Assembly: GCF_000243255.1 (NCBI RefSeq)
Contig: NZ_CM001436.1
Coordinates: 842,077 to 906,076, forward strand
DNA length: 64,000 nt
Source: Methanoplanus limicola DSM 2279
Lineage (GTDB): Archaea > Halobacteriota > Methanomicrobia > Methanomicrobiales > Methanomicrobiaceae
Reading direction: 5' to 3'
Shown in pieces: positions 60,254 to 64,000 of this stretch. The translations under genes were made by a program, and so were the position numbers. The notes under the pieces are model-generated. The model had not been told where the DNA came from and made no database searches. It saw nothing but the letters and a program-made list of their open reading frames with translations. The number at the start of each line of letters is the position of its first letter. The stretch's first letter is position 1.

Positions 60254-61299
60254 TTTTGCATCACAATTTTTCCTTTATGTTTGGCATACTGTGCATAGTC
60301 CAGATAGACCTTGTCATTTAGCATATCTGCAACAGACGGTGAGGCCTTTCGGTCTATTTCTGTCTCAATTGCATCGGTTACTGTTATGTCAAAAGCATCA
60401 CTGCCGGCACCGGAACCGTATGAAGTAACAAATATTTTGTCACCCGGTTTTGCAACATCAAGTGTCGCTGATAGTCCGACAGGGACAGCACCGGAGTAGG
60501 TATTTCCAAGCGTAGGAACTGCAAGACCCGGTTTGATCTGTTCAGAGGTGAAACCAAGCATAGCTGCTACGCTTCTTGGGAATTTGGCATTGGGCTGGTG
60601 AAAGACTGCATAATCATAATCTGAAGGTTTTGTGCCCATATGTTCAAGCATCATCTTTGCAGCGCCCTGAATGTGCTTAAAGTATGCAGGTTCACCTGAG
60701 AACCTTCCGCCGTGTCTGGGGTATGCCTGTCCCTCTCTTCTCCAGAAGTCCGGAGTATCGGTTGTAAATGAACAGGTGTGATTGATCTCGGCGATTACAT
60801 CATCATTACCGATGAAAAATGCAGCGCCGCCGGCAGCGGCGGTGTATTCAAGAGCATCTCCGGGTGCTCCCTGGGCGATGTCAGTTCCTATGGCAAGGCC
60901 GCACTTTATCATACCGCTTTTTACAAGACCCATACAGGTCTGAATTCCGGCAGTTCCTGCCTTGCATGCAAATTCATAATCTGCAGCTGTCATAACAGGG
61001 GTTGCACCTATTGCTTCACCGACTGTTACTGCCGTTGGTTTGACTGCATAAGGATGAGATTCACTGCCGACATAGACGGCGCCGATATCATCCGGATTAA
61101 CATCCCTTTTTAAAAGGGCATTTCTTGCAGCACTGACCGATATAGTAATAGTATCCTCATCAAGATCAGGAACGGATTTCTCCATCACACCGAGTCCGGC
61201 GGCAATCTCTTTGCCGTTTGCACCCCAGACACGTGCGATCTCCTCCGTTTTTATCCTGAATCTTGGGATATATGCACCGTATGTAATAATTCCTACCAT
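60250..61299 (-). CDS. HMG-CoA synthase
   Basis: The 349-residue enzyme condenses acetoacetyl-CoA with acetyl-CoA to HMG-CoA, the substrate of HMG-CoA reductase (52947-54164). The nucleophilic Cys is in [19 protein letters not shown] (about residue 111). Other family sequences are [40 protein letters not shown] (catalytic histidine) and [14 protein letters not shown]. The start lies 2 bp after the regulator stop codon. It is the second gene of regulator-HMGS-thiolase-DUF35. Confidence 0.95.
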   Translation of the reverse strand: MVGIITYGAYIPRFRIKTEEIARVWGANGKEIAAGLGVMEKSVPDLDEDTITISVSAARNALLKRDVNPDDIGAVYVGSESHPYAVKPTAVTVGEAIGATPVMTAADYEFACKAGTAGIQTCMGLVKSGMIKCGLAIGTDIAQGAPGDALEYTAAAGGAAFFIGNDDVIAEINHTCSFTTDTPDFWRREGQAYPRHGGRFSGEPAYFKHIQGAAKMMLEHMGTKPSDYDYAVFHQPNAKFPRSVAAMLGFTSEQIKPGLAVPTLGNTYSGAVPVGLSATLDVAKPGDKIFVTSYGSGAGSDAFDITVTDAIETEIDRKASPSVADMLNDKVYLDYAQYAKHKGKIVMQK

Positions 61300-61301
61300 G
61301 T

Positions 61302-62003
61302 TTATTCCCTCAGAATTTCTATGATCCTGTCAACTTCCATTTCAGTGCTCAGCAGGGTGATCTTATCCTTTGCTGCAAGTTCAAAGACAAGCGGATGGAT
61401 TTTATCAGTAGTGATACCCTGAAGGATCACTGCCCTTGGCTTAAAAGGAGTGACGCGGATCGCTATCATAGGCGATTTGCCTGTTGAAATGTTTGTGAAA
61501 ATCAACGCTCTCTCAGTGCTCCAGCCGTAAATTTTGTTAAATTCGCCGGAAGATAACTGGGTAATTGCGTTGAGACTGTTGACAATAGTATATCCGTAAA
61601 TCCTGGACGAAGTATTTCCGGTAAGAAGCTGACACCCGATTGCGTCACTGAGAGTCCGCAGTGAGATCGAGGCATCGTAGTCATGCATATCATAAATTAC
61701 TTCATCGTCAAAATCACTGTAGAGAATCTTGGCATACTTCTTCATGTACCTGCCGCCATTCTCTTCATCAATTTTTAAAATTGAATCAACAATCTTTCCG
61801 ACAACAGCAGTACCGGGACTTTTTCGCCGTCCACCTTCATAATCGGAGATGACTGACGGAGAAACCTCAAGTTTATCTGCCAGCACACCCGGAGGGATAT
61901 TAAAGTTAAGCCTCCATTTTCGGAGTGCATCTCCGGGAGAATCGGACATGGTGATCTCTCCGGCCATCTTTTCGGCAAGTCGGTTCCGCAGTGCGGATTT
62001 CAT
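61302..62003 (-). CDS. XRE/Cro-type regulator leading the HMGS operon
   Basis: The product (233 residues from the ATG at 62003) has a Cro/CI-like helix-turn-helix: [53 protein letters not shown] (about 25-76). The remainder ([38 protein letters not shown]...) matches the archaeal regulator family found next to HMG-CoA synthase. The frame is open to 62258, but an ATG at 62003 lies about 25 bp after a TATA-like TAATTATATTA on the minus strand, which fits a leaderless transcript. It likely regulates the mevalonate operon or itself; effector unknown. Confidence 0.8.
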   Translation of the reverse strand: MKSALRNRLAEKMAGEITMSDSPGDALRKWRLNFNIPPGVLADKLEVSPSVISDYEGGRRKSPGTAVVGKIVDSILKIDEENGGRYMKKYAKILYSDFDDEVIYDMHDYDASISLRTLSDAIGCQLLTGNTSSRIYGYTIVNSLNAITQLSSGEFNKIYGWSTERALIFTNISTGKSPMIAIRVTPFKPRAVILQGITTDKIHPLVFELAAKDKITLLSTEMEVDRIIEILRE

Positions 62004-62052
62004 ACATAAGTATGAGTTAGTCATGATTAATATAATTAGCGAAAGGCCCTTC

Positions 62053-62079
62053 GGCATTCCGCGAAATGATGCGAATGCC
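62053..62079. promoter_or_regulatory. Inverted repeat in the rbkR / regulator divergent promoter
   Basis: GGCATTC (62053-62059) and GAATGCC (62073-62079) are perfect 7-bp arms with a 13-nt spacer. The sequence GCGAA occurs three times around it. It is immediately upstream of the rbkR TATA box and could bind RbkR or the divergent XRE regulator. Confidence 0.45.
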
Positions 62080-62082
62080 AAT

Positions 62083-62092
62083 CCATATATGG
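62083..62092 (+). promoter_or_regulatory. TATA box of rbkR
   Basis: CCATATATGG is centred about 26 bp upstream of the rbkR ATG at 62114, the distance expected for initiation at or next to the start codon (leaderless mRNA). Confidence 0.55.
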
Positions 62093-62113
62093 GATGAACG
62101 CCAGATCTGATAT

Positions 62114-62791
62114 TTGATGTCCCAGGCAGATGATCTTGTACCATTAAAAAAAATCGGACTTTTGGGAGGAATAAACAGTTCTGTAGCCATATCATCTCTG
62201 AAACTTGCAGAGGAACTTGGAACAAGCAAACAGACTGCCTCAAGAAGACTGATCTCACTTGAAAATGAAGGATTAATTACCAGATCCAGCAGGACAGACG
62301 GCCAGTATATAATGATAACAGAGAGCGGGGAGAACCTTCTCAGAAAAGAATATGCCGACTATAAAAGTATTTTTGAGAGAGAAAAAGGCTATTTCAGATT
62401 TGAAGGAAAAGTTGTCAGCGGACTTGGCGAAGGAAGATATTACGTCAGTATTCCTGAATACCTGGTTCAGTTTAAGGAAAAACTTGGTTTTGAGCCATAT
62501 CCCGGCACGCTCAACCTTAAGCTCGACCCCGCAGGTATTGAAGCCAGAAGAAAACTGGATAACCTGAGATGGACAGAGATAACCGGATTTACATCCAATG
62601 ACAGAACCTTCGGAAGTGCAGGATGTCTGAAATGCAGCATAGGCGGCTACATGTGCGCAATAATCGTGCCAGGAAGGTCACATTATCCCGAAGATACCGT
62701 GGAGATAATATCGGAAGTCAGGCTCAGGGATAAAGAAGGGCTAAAAGACGGAGACATAATTACAGTAGAGGTTGAATACAATGATAGATAA
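62114..62791 (+). CDS. rbkR: RbkR: HTH regulator fused to CTP-dependent riboflavin kinase
   Basis: The 225-residue product has a MarR-like winged helix at residues 1-85 (SLKLAEELGTSKQTASRRLISLENEGLITRSSRTDGQYIMITESGENLL) and a CTP-dependent riboflavin kinase domain at 90-225 (FEGKVVSGLGEGRYYVSIPEYLVQFKEKLGFEPYPGTLNLKLD, later GGYMCAIIVPGRSHYPEDTVEIISEVRLRDKEGLKDGDIITVEVE). Such fusions are known as RbkR, which controls riboflavin genes in archaea. It makes FMN from riboflavin in the cytoplasm. It overlaps the ribB start by 11 bp; ribB makes the four-carbon unit of riboflavin. Confidence 0.9.
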   Translation: MMSQADDLVPLKKIGLLGGINSSVAISSLKLAEELGTSKQTASRRLISLENEGLITRSSRTDGQYIMITESGENLLRKEYADYKSIFEREKGYFRFEGKVVSGLGEGRYYVSIPEYLVQFKEKLGFEPYPGTLNLKLDPAGIEARRKLDNLRWTEITGFTSNDRTFGSAGCLKCSIGGYMCAIIVPGRSHYPEDTVEIISEVRLRDKEGLKDGDIITVEVEYNDR

Positions 62792-63455
62792 AGCAGTAAA
62801 AGCACTAAAAGACGGCGATATAGTCCTTATTTTTGATTTTGATGATCGTGAGGGCGAAACAGATTTCGCAGTAAGAGCAGACGCAGTAACACCTGAAATT
62901 ATCGCAAGGATGAGAAATGACGCAGGTGGTCTCATCTGCACAGCCATCGAAGGCAGAATTGCAGAAAAACTGGGACTTCCCTTTGCAGGTGATGCACTCT
63001 CCGGCACAAACCTTGTTGAAAAGATTGGAGATATACCATATGACTCTGCAAACCACTCATCCTTCTCCCTCTTTCTGAACCACCGCGATACATTTACCGG
63101 AATTACCGACAATGACAGAACCCTGACTGCAAATAAGCTTGCAGAGCATGTGAAAAAAGCTGCAAACGGCGGGAGTCCGACTTTTGCTGAAGAGTTCAGG
63201 ACACCGGGCCATATGGCTACACTGAGGGCAAACGAAAGACTTCTTGACCAGAGAAGAGGTCAGACCGAACTGTCAATTGCTCTTGCAAACATTGCAGGAA
63301 TCACACCGTGCATCACAATATGCGAGATGCTCGATGACAAATCCGGAAGGGCGCTCACAAAAGAGGATGCAAAAAAATATGCAGAAGAGCATAATCTCAT
63401 ATTTATTGAAGGATCAGAGATTGTAGAATACTGGAACAGAACCAAAAACAACTAA
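62781..63455 (+). CDS. ribB: 3,4-dihydroxy-2-butanone 4-phosphate synthase RibB
   Basis: The 224-residue product converts ribulose 5-phosphate to 3,4-dihydroxy-2-butanone 4-phosphate for riboflavin. The metal site EGETDFAVRAD (acidic DDREGE preceding, about residues 21-31) and the conserved NHSSFSLFLNHRDTFTGITDNDRTLT and GHMATLRANERLLDQRRGQTELSIALANIAG are present. The TTG at 62772 is in frame, but the ATG at 62781 fits RibB length and overlaps the rbkR stop by 11 bp. Confidence 0.95.
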   Translation: MIDKAVKALKDGDIVLIFDFDDREGETDFAVRADAVTPEIIARMRNDAGGLICTAIEGRIAEKLGLPFAGDALSGTNLVEKIGDIPYDSANHSSFSLFLNHRDTFTGITDNDRTLTANKLAEHVKKAANGGSPTFAEEFRTPGHMATLRANERLLDQRRGQTELSIALANIAGITPCITICEMLDDKSGRALTKEDAKKYAEEHNLIFIEGSEIVEYWNRTKNN

Positions 63456-64000
63456 TAACTATAAAAACTCTATTTTTCCCTCAGATTAACTAAATATAAA
63501 CAGCAGACAGAGTAATAATCCCGGATCAGACCAACCGGAGAGATAATGCTTAGAATTTCTTAAAATATCCGGAAAAACGGTTTTTCAGTGCAATATGAAG
63601 ATTGAACGCTGACAGTATAGTATATTGCAGAACTTTCCGGAATGGTCAGGAAAGTATGCTTATTACTATGAAGTGCGGTATAAGGGCATGATCTGGAATA
63701 ATCTCCTTTACACTCCGATCATCCCAGACATTATGCAGTGCACTATAAATCTTTCCGGTTTAAGAAAATGATAACAGATGTAAAAAAAATCGTCGTAACT
63801 GATCCACTTTCCGTCAGAAAGAGAAACTAAAATATATTATAATTAAAAACAGTTAATTAGAGTATTAGTAAGGTTAAGAAAACAAAAATATATTCTCGCA
63901 GAAAAATAAGGAACAATAAGAAAATAACCCACAGCCAAAAATACCAGTACATATGTCAGAATTTCATGCATGATAATAATAATTCCGGGGAGAATAGCAA
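63456..64000. other. Intergenic region at the right end, with repeat copy B
   Basis: The 545 bp after ribB are AT-rich and contain the full copy of the dispersed element at 63616-63747. The rest shows A/T tracts and a TATA-like AAAATATATTATAATTAAA near 63831-63849. No coding frame of note was found; a following gene may begin beyond the window. Confidence 0.6.
63616..63747 (+). repeat. Dispersed two-hairpin element, full copy B
   Basis: The 132-bp copy runs TATAGTATATTGCAG ... GCAGTGCACTATA. It differs from copy A (21212-21351) by an 8-bp deletion of the internal duplication and scattered substitutions. Hairpin 1 is ACTTTCC/GGAAAGT and hairpin 2 is TCTGGAATAAT (63692-63702) with ATCATCCCAGA (63718-63728). 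Left end and reverse-complemented right end agree over about 31 positions (roughly 22 matches). Confidence 0.85.

Overview
The window reads as chromosome of a methanogenic archaeon of the order Methanomicrobiales, most likely a Methanoplanus/Methanolacinia-like member (inference from gene content and AT-rich, ATA/AAA-rich codon use; no search was run). Supporting genes are O-phosphoseryl-tRNA synthetase, archaeal phosphoribulokinase, archaeal release factor 1, aEF-2, aIF-1A, archaellins, the CTP-dependent riboflavin kinase/regulator, the thiolase/HMG-CoA synthase/DUF35 complex, HMG-CoA reductase, an aquaporin, DUF2193 and methanogen-type PAS histidine kinases with an RHDxxNQ H-box. I found no rRNA, no convincing tRNA, no CRISPR array and no intact transposase.

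Layout. 1-1.8 kb: minimal Suf Fe-S assembly pair (sufC-sufB, sufB cut by the window edge), with two palindromes upstream. 2.3-10.4 kb: phosphoribulokinase, an HTH-PAS regulator, a membrane PAS kinase, a zinc-ribbon protein, a SLC13-type permease and a soluble PAS kinase. 10.7-13.2 kb: DUF2193-DUF2180-aquaporin operon. 13.5-21 kb: DJ-1 protein, DUF1848, then a translation block (prf1; argS-taw1-sepS). 21.4-24.8 kb: queD-queE-queC for 7-deazaguanine (archaeosine precursor), followed by a Nudix hydrolase and a lipoprotein hydrolase. 25.4-28.8 kb: rps12-rps7-fusA, not followed by tuf. 28.9-30.1 kb: two archaellins. 30.3-33.1 kb: five-gene NifX/MinD-ferredoxin/DUF134 operon with an inverted-repeat operator. 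33.3-36.3 kb: large REC-PAS-kinase with three tandem 126-codon PAS units. 36.4-42.9 kb: transporters, two divergent aminotransferases, aIF-1A. 42.9-46.9 kb: six-gene operon of pilin-like single-TM proteins plus a lipoprotein. 47-52.9 kb: DUF1015, RimI, photolyase, cupin, MazF-like and NapH-like genes. 52.9-55.1 kb: HMG-CoA reductase and Trm5. 55.3-58.5 kb: MscS, PiT-PhoU phosphate uptake, TspO. 58.7-62.0 kb: regulator-HMGS-thiolase-DUF35 mevalonate operon, divergent from rbkR-ribB (62.1-63.5 kb).

The most unusual signal outside genes is a family of dispersed elements of about 135 bp (21212-21351, 63616-63747, 49100-49233, with partial copies at 50737-50814 and 6636-6684). Each full copy has imperfect terminal inverted repeats ending in TATAGT-like sequence and two internal hairpins whose arms change in a compensatory way between copies. 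Two of them bracket the photolyase gene. The best candidates for poorly described protein systems are the pilin-like operon, the DUF2193-DUF2180-aquaporin operon and the NifX/MinD/DUF134 operon.
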